A DNA stretch of 64,000 bases from Hydractinia symbiolongicarpus (Eukaryota; Cnidaria; Hydrozoa; Anthoathecata; Hydractiniidae): assembly GCF_029227915.1 (NCBI RefSeq), contig NC_079877.1:27493851-27557850 (forward strand). Direction: 5' to 3'. Positions 13,400 to 25,902 of the stretch are shown here, piece after piece (the stretch's first letter is position 1; each line of letters starts with the position of its first letter). Under the pieces are notes generated by a model. It worked only from the letters and a program-made list of their open reading frames with translations. It searched no databases and was not told where the DNA came from. A program made the position numbers and the translations under genes.

Positions 13400-15035
13400 T
13401 AACACATCAATCAAATATAAGAAAGAACGACATTTTAATGCAGGAACTTCCAATAGGAGGCTTAAACTATAAATAATGCGTGATACTTGGTTATCAGCAA
13501 AACGACTTGTAGGGCAAACCTGAGAGTATAATTTTACCTTGATTGCTGGATTTTGGAACGACCCTGATTAAACTCTATTATCATTATTCTGCCGTACCCA
13601 AACCAGGCCTAACGTCATTTACGCTCCATAAATTATGTTAATTATAGTAGAGTAAAGAGAGCTAAAATGATATTCAAACAATGTTCTTTTTCATAAATAC
13701 ACTACATCCACTTACCGAGAATTGTTGTTTTGATGTGTGCCGTCTGTATATATTTTTTCAACTTGGGTAATCAATTTCATATACATAAAATAAAATTTTT
13801 TTTAACTACACATCATAATTTATTAATGTCAATAGTGAATGACACTGCGTCAGATGTATGACATCATAATGCAATGAATTCCTAGAAGTTCATTGCATTT
13901 TAATTGCCACATCCCTCGCAGTAATAATAAGTAAGAGTTGTTTCTATACCATTTATAATTAATGCATTTAGTCGTCGAATATAAATTCCCATAGGGCATA
14001 ATTCAAGAGATGCAATATTTTTTAATAAGAACCCCTAGTACCAGACTACTCAAAAATAGATAGAATACGATAATTGGTAGAATATTTTTTCGTAATTTGA
14101 ACTTTTATACTCACTTAGAAAATTTCTGGAGGTGAAATTACGGTAAAACGTTAGGAAATTTCCAACCTAACCCCCAACAACAGGTTACAAATATAAAACC
14201 ATGGATATCGCTACTGATCTATGACTACGAATTTGCTTGGTAGGTTTAGGTGTGGGCGAAATGGGGTAAGAAAATACGTAAGTACCAATTAAATAAGACT
14301 TCTAGAAAAATCTGCGTTCTGTTTTCATGGAAAATGCTCTTCTCCATTTAGCTTTGCTTGACAGTGAAGTTAGAGGGATAAATTTCGTTGTAGAGACGAT
14401 GAAGTGTGTTCAGTCTATTATTAAGTAATCAATACAGAGATATCTTATGACGTCATAGATTCTTTTATGATTGACGTACTTTATCCCAAGTTACATCAAT
14501 ATTGCACCAAATCTGAAATACTACCCTTTTTTGTTGTATTGAAATAAGCTTTTGTTTTTAATGTAAAAATTTAAAATGTGTGTTTAATGTGTGTTTAAGG
14601 CGATCTCCAGTTAATTACCGAACACCTTAATGTAAGAAAATTACTAAATATTTATTATTAAATAGTAGTTTATTTTTACAGAATGCTTCTTATATTTTTT
14701 TTGCATTTCGATTAGCTAAAGCTAAAAAGAAGTTGAAAATCTACGTCTGTGACTCTGTGTGACTTTGTTACTTTAAAGATTCCGCCTTTGCTGGCGGAAA
14801 TCAATTAGGATCATGGCCGAAAAGAAAATTAGTTGGAAATTTACAAGCCACAGTCGCATTACATTTCAACTTATAGTAGTCACAGAAAGGTTAATTTCCT
14901 TCTTGGGGTTTCCTTTGCGTAAATTGGGTTTCCATTGCGTAATGTTTAGAACTAAAACAGCGCTTTTCTTATGCAGAATAGTTTAATACAGAATAAATTT
15001 AAATCTTGTTCTAGGAATAATTTTTTTATTAATTA
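13400..15035. other. no gene seen
   Basis: AT-rich sequence without a convincing exon. A donor-like CTCG/gtaagtgg on the minus strand near 13714 lacks a signal-peptide frame like its neighbours, so I do not call an exon. Confidence 0.35.
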
Positions 15036-17886
15036 CTAGTCGATAAGGCCCGTGGAGAAATCCACTTAGGCAGAAGGACAATGGGAAAATAGGTTCTTTT
15101 AGATGTTTTTCTGACGTCAGCAGTGTATATACAAAAAAATGTTCTTAAAATCTTACACAAAATGTCAAATATCAAATCACATTAAATCCTCCACACAAAT
15201 CTTACACAAAATAAAAAAGAACAGCTTGCAAGGTGTAAAATCTAGTTGATAAAAAGTTACAACAACGACACTCACAACATCGACACTCACAACACTAAAC
15301 TCACAAAACCGACAGTAAGAAGACCGACAGTTACAACACCAACAGTCACAACACAGATAATAACAATTTTAAAAATAACGCATCTCAAATATTTACATCT
15401 TATAAGTGATTATGTTGAAAACCCTCAGTATTTTATTCTGAAGTGTCAAAAAGGAGGCCTCCAAGAGTTAGCAAAAATAAGTTTTTTACACATTTTAAAT
15501 ATTGTTTTTCCCTTACGCTTATACAAAAATATGAAAAAGCCGTAGTTTGGAAAACATAAAATTTAAATCTAGAAAAGTCAGTCATTTTAGTTGCATTACC
15601 ATCCTCTCCCACAAAAATTTACACAAAATGTAAAAATCAACCAGTTAAGAACACAAAAATTTTCTCTTTTAGTTCCGCACTGCCCTTAACCAACAATTTT
15701 AAACATAAATGTCAAAAAATCAATGAGCAAAGAATAAACTTGAATCAACAAAGATTATGTGTAGAGCTTGAAACACTAATCAAAATAATGTTAGAATCAA
15801 GTACAACACTTACAATAATACAGTAATAAAGTCAGAAATAAGACATCTCAAATATTTACTTCGTTGAAAACCTTTAATATTTCAATCAGAAGTGTCAAAA
15901 AACATCAAATTTATATCTGGAAAACATTTATTCAATTACATACTATCCTGTTTCCCAAAAATATACACAAATTGTAAAAATTAACAGGTTAAGAACACAA
16001 AAAAATTTTCCTTTGTATGATGATCAGTAGTTAACCTTTACCAACCATTTTAAACGTGAATGTCAAAAATAAATAAGGAGTAAATTTGAATCAACAAAGA
16101 TATTACTTTTGGAAAACAGAGTGTATATACGGTCCGTCCTCACACAAGTTAACACAAAATGTAAAACAGATCGGTTTTTTAGGAGCACATCCAAATCAAC
16201 AAAAATCAGTTCATTTAGCATGTTCTATATTGCTATTGCCCATAAATCTTCCACAAAAAGGTTATGAAACACATCAAATTATAGAAAAATCAGGCATTTC
16301 ATAAAATATAAAAAACAAAAAAGTTTTTTCATCATCACCAAACACAGTTATATATTACCACAATTATAAAATTCTTAACAAAAACGTGAAACCATGGAAT
16401 TTTCTTCCAGCAAAAATGACATCACATACAGTTTAGTTCTCCCCAACAAAAGTTTATAATACGAACTATGAAAAAGCCATTAGCTTACACAACAGCCTTT
16501 AGTGGAGGCCAATTCTACAAAATTTGTGCTTTCAGTATATTGCATGTGGTCTTTTTCCCACAAAAGTTTACAGAAAATTTTAAAAAACAGCAGTTTGCAA
16601 CACAAACAAAAACACGAACAACCTTCCCGAACCGAACGACTCTCATAAATTAAAATAAAGTCAAAAACCCATGTAAATTTCCAATCAAATGTCTAGCTAC
16701 ACCCCCCTGTAAAAATAACCTGGCATTTTACATGTAGGCTGACGAAAGTTAAACAGGATGTCAGAAACAAAACAATAAAAAATAACTTAACACACACGCT
16801 TTAAATTCTGGAAAAAAAATATTTCACTTGTCATATTGCACGTGGTCCCTTTGTAAAGTTTACAGGAAATGCGAAAAGAAATATAAAATACATCTGCAAA
16901 AGTTCAAGTCTTTAAAGATTTTGTAGGTAGGTAGCTAGCTAGCTTGTTACATCATAATTCGTGCTCATAAAAGAAAAGAAGTTTGGAAACTAAGGTAGCT
17001 AGCTATAGATAATTAAAAAAGAGGAATAACAATATAAGTCATAGGTTAGAGCTAGCCCATGGAGGACAACATTAGCTAGCTAACAGTAGCTAAGACCCCC
17101 AGTTAAATATACTTAAACTGGGAACACTTAGCTAAAACTAAAGCTAGCTATTTATGCTTAGTAAAACACATATAAAGAGAAACAATAGTAATGTAAAAAT
17201 AATAACATTACAGTGATCAGTAAGTTCAACAAACCAAAGTTTTCCGTTTGTTAGTCAGCTAACAGCTTTATGTAGCATTTTGAATTTTAGGACAAACACA
17301 TTAGTTAAGCACCAGGGGACACATTAATTATGCAACAAAAACATAAACAAATATGGTGGCTAGGTTTGTTTTTAAAAAAGCGCTAAAATATGAAACTTCA
17401 AGAATTTGAGGCTTTTCTTGGAAAATGCAAGTCTGCTTGCTCCAGTGACATAAAAACTAAACGTCTAAAAACATCAAAGTTCTTACTATTTGTGATTTCA
17501 AATCCACTTCAACCTCTAGCTTCTATTTTCTTCTTCTAACTTTACTACTTTACTTCTAGCTCTAGCTACCACTTCTCACTTCCTTTCTTGGACTTTTCTT
17601 TCTCTGAATTACTTTTTGCAATTTTTCAAGACTAAGGGGCTGTTTTCTTGTTGTTGCTTTTGTGTCGAGGGTTACCATTTTTCGGGAGTTAGCCGTTAAA
17701 ATTTTTTCAGCAAATCAAGTTGCTTCATTTAGATCACGTGATGTAAACAAAGTAAAACCGCTGGCAAAATGGATATAACTTTTTCGGAGACTTCAAAGGA
17801 AATTTCGGCTACATCAAAGGAAAATGAACACATCCACTTTGCCTGTCACAGACAGACGGACACACTCTCCGTATTATTATAAGAGA
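15036..17886 (-). mobile_element. Helitron-like element A (first of a four-element array)
   Basis: Read on the minus strand, it starts TCTCTTATAATAATACGG at 17886 and ends with a hairpin (GTGGA-TTTC-TCCAC), GGGCCTTATCGACTAG, then T at 15035. The interior is built of degenerate ~350-bp repeats rich in ccacaaaa.tttacacaaaatgtaaaa and cattttaaac..aatgtcaaaa. No Rep/helicase frame is present, so it is non-autonomous. Its 5' end abuts the 3' CTAG of element B. A TGACGTCAG palindrome lies near the 3' end (15111) and recurs in element B. Confidence 0.7.
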
Positions 17887-18537
17887 CTAGTCGATAAGGC
17901 CCGTGGAAAAATCCACTTAGGCAAAAGGACAATAAAAAAATAGGCTGTTTTAGATTTTTTGCTGACGTCAGCAGTGGACATACAAAAAATTTTTAGCAAA
18001 GTTTAGTATATTCATTGCCTGTAATGTGTAGAGGTTAAAATGCTGATGAGAAAAATGTATGGGATCATGGCTTTTCGACGAACGTTTAAGGAAATATAAG
18101 GGTTTGAAAATTTTGCTGACGTCAGCAAAAACCCGCAAAAACACATAAAAAATTTCCAGAATTTTATATATCTAATGTCTTCATCGTATAGATCTTGAAA
18201 CGCTGATCAAGAAAATGTATAGGATCGTGTACTTGTGACAAACGGATGCAGAGATATTAGGGTTTAAAGGTTTTTTATGACGTCATTAACCCGTCCATTC
18301 CGAAACGGATTCGGTGACCCAGGTTTGGTTTGGACCCAGGTTTAGCCTTAAATTTAAAAATGAAATGCAATGGCTTCACTAATCGTAATATACTTTCCTT
18401 TGACGTCAATATTGCTCTAACGTCAAAGTTTGCTAATTTACAGAACAATTTTATAGGCGATGTTTTATAGACTTTATCAAAGAAATTTTATCCACTTTGC
18501 AAAAGTCACAGACAGAACTGGCGTATTATTATATAGA
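17887..18537 (-). mobile_element. Helitron-like element B
   Basis: The 3' end is CTAG at 17890-17887, preceded by a GTGGA-TTTT-TCCAC hairpin. The 5' end is TCTATATAATAATACGCC at 18537. It joins A directly: B's CTAG is followed at once by A's TCTCTT. The 651-bp body is unlike A but shares the ends and has two TGCTGACGTCAGCA palindromes (about 17958 and 18115). No coding capacity. Confidence 0.7.
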
Positions 18538-21293
18538 CGATTAGGCCCGTGGAAAAATCCACTTAGGCAGAAAAACAATTGAAAAGTTCTGTCATTTGAA
18601 TTTTGATGACATCAGCAAATATTTCAGTATATTGAATATGCCTTTTACTAAAAAAAATAATCTGAAAATGCATAAAAAGAAAGTATATACGTCATAATTT
18701 AACAAAAAAGTTCTTAAAATCTAACACAAACTATCAAATGTCAAATCGCATGAAATCCTCCCAACAAAACTTCAGACAAAATATGAAAAACAACGGCGTG
18801 CAAGGTGTAAAATCTAGTTAGTAGAAAGTTACAACATTGACAGTCACAACCCAGACAGTTACGACAACAATAATAATAATGTCAGAAATAACACATCTCA
18901 AATATGTATACATCTTATTATGTGATTATGTTGAAAACCTTCAATATTTTAATCTGAAATGTCGAAAAGAAAGGCTTGCAACAATAAGCACAGATCTATG
19001 AAATAAGTTCTTTATGCATTTTAAACATTGTCTTTTCCCTGAATGTTTATACAACAATACAACCTGAACAACATAAAAAAGCCAAACTTAAACAAACCCA
19101 AAACACCAAAAAACAAAAAGTTAAACTTTGAAAAATCATTTATTCGGTTGCATACCATCCTCTCCCGCAAAAATATGCACAAAATGTAAAAATTAACCGG
19201 TTAACAAAACAATTTTTTTGTCTCATGATCCGTACTGACTTTACCAAACATTTTAAACTGAAATGTCGAAAAAGCAATGAGCAAGGAGTAAATTTCAAAT
19301 CAACAAAAATCATTATTTTGAAAACATTGTATATATATATATATGGTCCTTCCTCACAAAAGTTTACAATAAATGTAGAACACAAAGGTTTATGAGGAGC
19401 AAATCAAAATATGAACAAAAAAAGTTAGTTTAAAGCTTAAAAAAAGTTTATAAAACAAAATATAAAAAAAATCCAACTTCAGCTCACAGTCTAATTGTAC
19501 AAAAATTTGTTCTTTCAGTATTTTGCATGTGGTCTTTTTCCACAAAAGTTTACACAACATTTAAAAAACAGCAGTTTGCAACACAAACAATATAATCGGC
19601 AACCATACTATTCTCTGCTGAGAAATTTTAACCACAAATGTAAAAAACCCAGGTAAATTTCCCAAAAAATGTCAACAAACTTTGTAAAAATATCAACCAC
19701 TACCCTTGTAAAAATATATAACCTTGTAATTTACATGCGAGCTTACAGAAGGTTAAAAGGATGTCAACAACAAAACAATAAAACTTACTCCAATTAACGC
19801 ACACACTTTAGTTTTACAAAATCATTCCTCTTAAAGTAAAATTTTTCCTCACACTACCCTAAAAGTTCAATAAGTCTTTGAAAGATTTTGTGGCTTGTTA
19901 CATCATAATTCGTGCTCAAATAAGATCCCTAAGTTTGACTACTAAGGTGGATATAAATAGCTAAAAGGGGAATAACAACATTAATCATCAGTTAGCTAGC
20001 TAGGTTTAGATATGGAGCTTGAAGGTAACATTAGATAAGACAGATACCCAGTTAAATATAGTTAAACTGGGAAGACGCCAGCTAGCTATTTATGCTTAGT
20101 AAAACACATATAAAGAGAAACAATAGGAATATAAAAATTATGACATTTGCAGTAAGTTCAACAAACCAAACGTTTCGCTAGCACATTTGTTTGATAACAT
20201 TAATTATGAAAAAAAGTGTAAAAAAATGCGGTAAAATATAAAGAATTTGAAGCTCTTAAGTGACTTTTTCCTCGCAAATGCGAGTCTGCCTGACACGTAA
20301 CTCTAGCGACATAAAAACATAACGTCTAAAAATATCTAAAAAGTTCTTACTATTTGTGAATCCAAATCTACTTTAAACCCAAGCTTTCATTTTCTACTTC
20401 TAACTTTTCTTTACTACTTCTAGCTCCACTCTTCACTTTCGAATTAACTTCTTGTGGCTTCTAACTTTACTTGTGTACTTCTATGTTCACATAAAATATA
20501 TATAAAAAGGAACAGAGTGTAAAACCAATTGGCAAATTTTTAGGCTAATTAGTCAAATTAGAAATGCAAAAACAAAGTTTGAGTCATAATTCATGTTAAA
20601 ACAACAACAATCAATTTAACAGTTCATTTTACGTCAATTTTTGCACTAAATTTCCAACACAAAATACATATTCTAAATAATTCCTATGGTTTTCCTCAAA
20701 AGTTTAATGAAAATATAAAAAATGAGAGGTAAACGACAAAATCAAAGTTTGCAGAATTTAATTATTTTGGTATATATATGTGTATTGATATATGCCCTTT
20801 ATAACAATATTTCAATCCAAAATGTGAAAAAAGAAAAACAGTTTGCAACAAAATCAGTTATTCTGATGACATTGCATACACTTTTTCTCCACAAAAGTGT
20901 AAAAAAAGAATGGTTGTAGGAAATACTTCTGATTCAACAAAAATCAGTATTTGCATCTTGTACTCATTAAATATTACCCAAAATTTAAAAAACTGTGATT
21001 TGGAACGCATCAAATTTATAAATAAAGAGGGATCAGTCATTTCGGTATGTTGTCCTGCCCGGTAAGAATTTATACAAAATATAAAAAAAAACACAAGTTT
21101 TTTCTGTGTTGTACTCCCTCAAAAAAGTTGAAACTTTTCTTAATAAGACAAAATGTCATAAACAAAGACATTTTAGTCAGAACATCTAGAACAACAAAAA
21201 TCACTACACTTAAGGTACAAGAACTACTACATGTTAAATAAAAATCGTTTAGTCATATTCCATGTAACCGATGTATATAAGTTTAGTTATTAT

Positions 21294-21665
21294 GTGGCGC
21301 CGTAGATTAGTGGTTATAGCTCTCGTACTCTGTGCGGGAGACCGGGGTTCGATTCCTCTTGACGGCGATTCAACATGGGCGAGTGAATGTTACCATAGCC
21401 CCGGGTTAACCCAAGCCATGTGAGGGAAATTGGGAAGATGGCACACTGTGTGGGCCGTTGGATGTTGCCGGGAGTTGTCTAGTAGAGCGCGGGCTCTAAT
21501 TGGGTCTGCGTAGCTCAAAATGGGTCTGCGTAGCTCAAAATGAGCATTAAATACTCTAGGACTCTCCATCTACGCCATGGCCCCTCCTGGAAATAATAGA
21601 CAGGGTATATCCCTCGATATTTGTGAGGCTAGCCATGTAAAATATGCACATCTATCTATCTATCT
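21294..21665 (+). mobile_element. tRNA-derived SINE with (TCTA)n tail
   Basis: The 5' end is tRNA-like: a CGCCGT/ACGGCG acceptor pair, an A box TAGATTAGTGG, and a B box GGTTCGATTCC. About 290 bases of tRNA-unrelated body follow, including a 20-bp gggtctgcgtagctcaaaat direct repeat, then a short TCTA tail. A/B boxes plus a body plus a simple-repeat tail define a Pol III SINE. It is not a functional tRNA, because the anticodon loop does not fold cleanly. I found no target-site duplication. Confidence 0.8.
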
Positions 21666-22218
21666 ACACAAAATGTGAAAAATACATTATTTGCATACAC
21701 AAAATGTGAAAAATACATTATTTGCTTAAAAACAGTCCTTAAACTCTTCTTAAATATTATGTAATACTTTTTTAAAAGTTGTTGTGGCTTGTTAATTTAA
21801 GCTTAAAATGTCAAATGAAATAAGTTACAGTCACATTCTTAGCAAAGACCACTAAGATAACACTATGGTAGCTAGCTTAGCTACATGTAAAAAGCAACAT
21901 ACAACTGAAGCAAACATAAGCTAGCTACAGCAGCTAATAGCTGGTCAGTTGAATATAAACTGGAGACTTAGCTAGGTATAAAGAACATGGCTACATATTT
22001 ATAAAGTCCGAGCTAGCTAGCTATTAGGTTGTTGTTGGTGTGGTTGGTTTTATGATGCTAGCTAACAAACATGTCTCGCATCAATAATATCATCAAAACT
22101 GAAAAAAACATAAACAAACCTTACAGAAACCTTTCTATACTTCATTTATATTCCATGCCCCTTTTTAAATGCTTTTGTAAAGATTTATTTTGAAGGAAAG
22201 AGTATGTATATGTATGTA

Positions 22219-22722
22219 TCAGCTGTCTTCGCTTCTATCATCTACTGTAAGATTTTCTTCAGTATAAGTAGTTGCTTCAGCTGCAATATATATGTGTCTT
22301 GAAAGGAACTTCCATGTATTTCGATCTTCAGCGAATACCCTTAAGACCTTTAGGTCATGTTTCGAAATCAATTGCGAGACGCCAAATTTTATTGCAAAAC
22401 TGTTATCAGATTCCACTGCTCTTCTTATATCATTGTTTAAACTGATTGGTAACGTAATTCGTTGACGACCTTTGAATTTTGATACTTGCGATTGTTCAAA
22501 ATAGTGATTCATAGCCAGTTGAGCGGGTGTGTCTTTCTGTAATCTGAGAACATGCCCAAATAACCTCCATCGAGCTTGGATTATATCTAATGTAATAGGT
22601 CTTGTTTTTGATATTTCGTACAACTTCTTGTTCCTTATTGTTACTGGGTATTTGATGTTTAATACTTGACGAAGTTGTCGACGATGGAAGGAATTCATGT
22701 TCTTTTCTTCATTTTTGTTCAA
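22219..22722 (-). pseudogene. 3' end of a non-LTR retrotransposon (LINE) ORF
   Basis: A 167-codon minus-strand frame carries the C-terminal signature seen after the reverse-transcriptase domain of many LINE polyproteins: RRQLRQVLNIKYP, then ARWRLFGHVLRLQKDTPAQL (the W..FGHVLR motif) and KGRQRITLP. The catalytic part of the reverse transcriptase is missing, so this is a 5'-truncated copy, as usual for LINEs. It lies within Helitron-like element C on the same strand. The family is not determined. Confidence 0.7.
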
Positions 22723-23173
22723 ACCCCATGTTGAACGTTCCTAGTTTAAAAATTTGATCTTTAATACCTCAGTATCTTTGAAAACACATATATATTGCGG
22801 TTAGACGATTAGTTGGTGTTTGTAGCGGCTTTTCAGAAGTAATGGATCGATCGTCGCTTGTTCCTCCTGTCCGAAGACTCTTCTTTATCTAAACGGTCAC
22901 AAAAGTGACCGTTAGATGTCCGCCATTTTCTGACTTTTTTTTTTTTTTTTTTTTTTTGCTTAAAAAGAACAGCCATCTTTTTTGCAAACACAATTTCCGT
23001 TACTTTGTGCTAGAACTTCATTTAACAAACCACATAAAACTCGCAGCTTTTCACGACAAAGAAGACATAATTTTTTCGGGGACTTCAAAGATAATTTCGG
23101 CAACATCAAAGGAAAATGGCGATATCAACTTTGCCTGTCACAGAGACACGGAACTGGCGTATTATTATATAGA

Positions 23174-23621
23174 CTAGTATTAAGTCCCGTGGAAGAATCC
23201 ACTATATATACCGAATAAAATAACAGCAAAATAGTGAGCGAAATTAACCATAAAACTCATTGTTCTTTTCGTCAAAACGTTTTGTTGTTAATTCCATCCA
23301 AGCGGGAATAATAAAACCAAAATGTTTTTCATGTAACAGTAGACAATAGACACGTGCTAAAGGGAATAACAAAAATTAATTACCCATGACTTTTGTGTAA
23401 TTAAGTCATCACATAAAGGTTTTTATAAGAACAATAAAGTAAATTAGCCGTGACTTTTTTTAAAAGAAAAATTTTAAATCAGTGTGAAAAATCACACAAA
23501 AGACAGAATAAAAATAAAAGTTTAGCAAAAGTGACATGTTACCGCGGCTGTTTCTTTATAAAAAACAACACATCCACTTTGCCTGTTACAGACACACGGA
23601 ACTGGCATATTATTATATAGA
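23174..23621 (-). mobile_element. Helitron-like element D (outermost of the array)
   Basis: The 5' end TCTATATAATAATATGCC starts at 23621 right after an A, and the 3' end is a GTGGA-TTCT-TCCAC hairpin then ACTTAATACTAG at 23174. The CTAG is followed directly by the 5' T of element C. The whole array 15036-23621 thus sits between one A and one T of flanking DNA. Confidence 0.7.
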
Positions 23622-24228
23622 TAATAGAAAATTGATTAACAAATAATTCAAGATCTAGCCAAAAATACCGCTGGATTTTCTAAGTTTGAAAGATACATAT
23701 AAATATATATATAAATATATATAAATGCTTTTTAATGACATTAAAATTCTAGTAGATTAAGTTTGGGACAAATACACTGGTTTTGCTGACTTATGTCAAT
23801 CTTCTTTCCTACAGCATTGATACATTAATCCCTACTGGCAAAACATCATATTAAATTATGTCATATTTTCTGGAAAGCCGTTCTCTATATTAAGCTGTTA
23901 CTGCTGATGGCGCTTCACCAAACACACGCTTCTAGAAGTTTGAAGATAGAAGTTTGAATTGACCACGTTCATCTTTTTAATAAAAGTATTTTCCTTTAAA
24001 CGCAGCATAAAAAAGCTTTTACAACACAGTGTAGTTATTCTCTGGTTACTTTCTGTTTAATTCATGTTCTCAAATGTGAAAGTTTACATTTGACAACATG
24101 AATTAAGTGAAATAGAAACTTGCTAACAAAAATTATACACACACATATGGAATTAGGTTTGACAATAAACACAGTTTGCAATAAAAATTACATGTATTAA
24201 GCACTTAAATGTTCTAATATTTAGAAAT

Positions 24229-25902
24229 GTGGTTTCCAGAATTACGGAATGGATAAAAATTTGTTTAGTAAACTTTTATATCATTGTAATTGGTTTGTTT
24301 GTACCAGCAGTATCCACTGGTGTAGTCTACTTTGATGTTATGTTCATAAAATTGTGCCACACGTCGGAATGGCAAAAGATATACCCAAAATACGAACTTG
24401 TGAGTCTTTGCAGCAACTCTATCATGGATTTTATAATTCAAATTTCACTTCCATTTTTTTATTTTTGATAACAAAGTTATCGTTAAGAGAAATGAGAGTT
24501 TTGATTTTGAACCATATTATTGCTAGATGCATTATGGTAATTTACAATTTATCTTCATACATCTCACATTTTCATGAAAAATGCAAATGGTATAAAGCGC
24601 CACACTATATTTGCTTTGCGACAATGTTATTTCGCACAACTTGGATCGTTGCTGCGAAAATTGATCATCGAAAAAAAATGATATTGAAAATATATGTAGC
24701 ATTATTTTTGCAGTTCATAGTCTTAGTTGTGTTCAGTGGTATTAACTTTTACGTGCTTACCCCGATGTACTTTCATCTTGCACCACCCTTTAAGTTTTTA
24801 ACAGCTTCGTTCATTCCGTTTTTTGGTTACGTATGTACTATTATATGCAGTATTATTATTGGATCACGTGCAAATTTCGTGGAGACAGACCAAATTTTAC
24901 TTTGACGATATGTTTATCAATAACTTGTGTTCTACTCTATCCTGCATATCAAACCTACATTGAGCATTTGCAAAAGTATTTTTTACTAAGCTTAATTCAT
25001 GCCGTTGTAAGTTTCTTAGAACGATATGGAAAATATACGTGGTGCTGTTTGCGCAGTTTATAACACTGCTTTTATTCAGTTGCATTAACTACTATGTGAT
25101 TACCCCGATATACTTAAATCTTTCACCAAAAATTAAGTTCGTGACAGCTTCCTTTATTCCGCTTATTGGTTATGTATGCACTATTATATGCAATATTCTT
25201 ATTGGCTCACATGCAGATTTTGTTAAGACAGACAGAATTTTCACTTTGACGACAAGTTTAACAGTATTGTGTGTTTTACTCTATCGTACATATTAAACCT
25301 ACATTGACAACTTGCAAAAGTATTTTTTACTAAGCTTAATTCATGCCGTTGTAAGTTTCTTAGAACGAATATTTTCGCCACATACGCAAGGTGTAGTTCA
25401 TTGGTTTTTTAAAAAACTAAAATGGAGACGAAAAAGATGTTTGTCAATGGTAAATAGATGGAAAATAAACAGAACAAATTTAATCATCGTCACCATGATA
25501 GTGGAAATATGGGCAATTACTGTGGCAAATGCATACATTATGTTTTACGCACTTCAAAAAAGAATACCATTAAAGGATGGTAAAGAATTTCAATCCGTGG
25601 ATCATGTAATGGACTTTGTGAAGAAAGTATCTTATTCCATCTTGTTGGAGTTTATATTAAACACAATGGTGATTTTATACCTGAAAAGTTTCTTTGGCAT
25701 TTCTATCCCAAATATTTGGAGCAGAAATTAGAGATTTTTAACAGTTGTTATCTTGTTTAGCACCTTTGTGTGTACACTGTACCACGTATATTTATTTGCT
25801 TTTCAAACGCAAGAATTATTTAAAATACATTTGCTTCGCGTTGGAAATATTGAATTAGCAAATAGCTTGGCATACTACAATTCGTCTTTTCCACCGTATT
25901 AG
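24229..25902 (+). pseudogene. multi-pass membrane protein paralogue 1, broken
   Basis: The sequence encodes a hydrophobic protein with about eight membrane spans, in pieces. NFYIIVIGLFVPAVSTGVVY opens it, then KIYVALFLQFIVLVVFSG, FIPFFGYVCTIICSIIIG, YFLLSLIHAVVSFLER and ILLEFILNTMVILYLK, ending FPPY-stop at 25902. Frame changes near 24460 and 24895 and stops at 25294-25296 and 25729-25731 interrupt it. A 343-bp segment is duplicated inside (about 24680-25022 and 25023-25365). The neighbour at 28379-29720 is a close paralogue and reads through where this copy is broken (ATCAAA against ATTAAA at 25296). I do not recognise the family. Hydrophobicity alone would fit a chemoreceptor or transporter. 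Confidence 0.7.

Larger units (their letters stand above)
18538..23173 (-). mobile_element. Helitron-like element C carrying SINE and LINE insertions
   Basis: Its 3' hairpin region (18538 onward) and the first ~1.9 kb match element A. Its 5' end TCTATATAATAATACGCC is at 23173, and the subterminal block ggggacttcaaagataatttcgg also matches A. The final ACTAG of the expected 3' end is missing where it meets B. Between the A-like halves lie a tRNA-derived SINE (21294), a LINE 3' end (22219) and a poly(T) tract (about 22937-22958). Confidence 0.6.

Noticed and set aside
13690-13790. Third copy of the receptor signal-peptide exon
   Set aside because: A donor-like site and a GGCACACATC block recall the exon, but the upstream frame is not hydrophobic.
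21294-21370. Functional tRNA gene
   Set aside because: A and B boxes are present, but the anticodon arm is irregular and a long SINE body with a TCTA tail follows.
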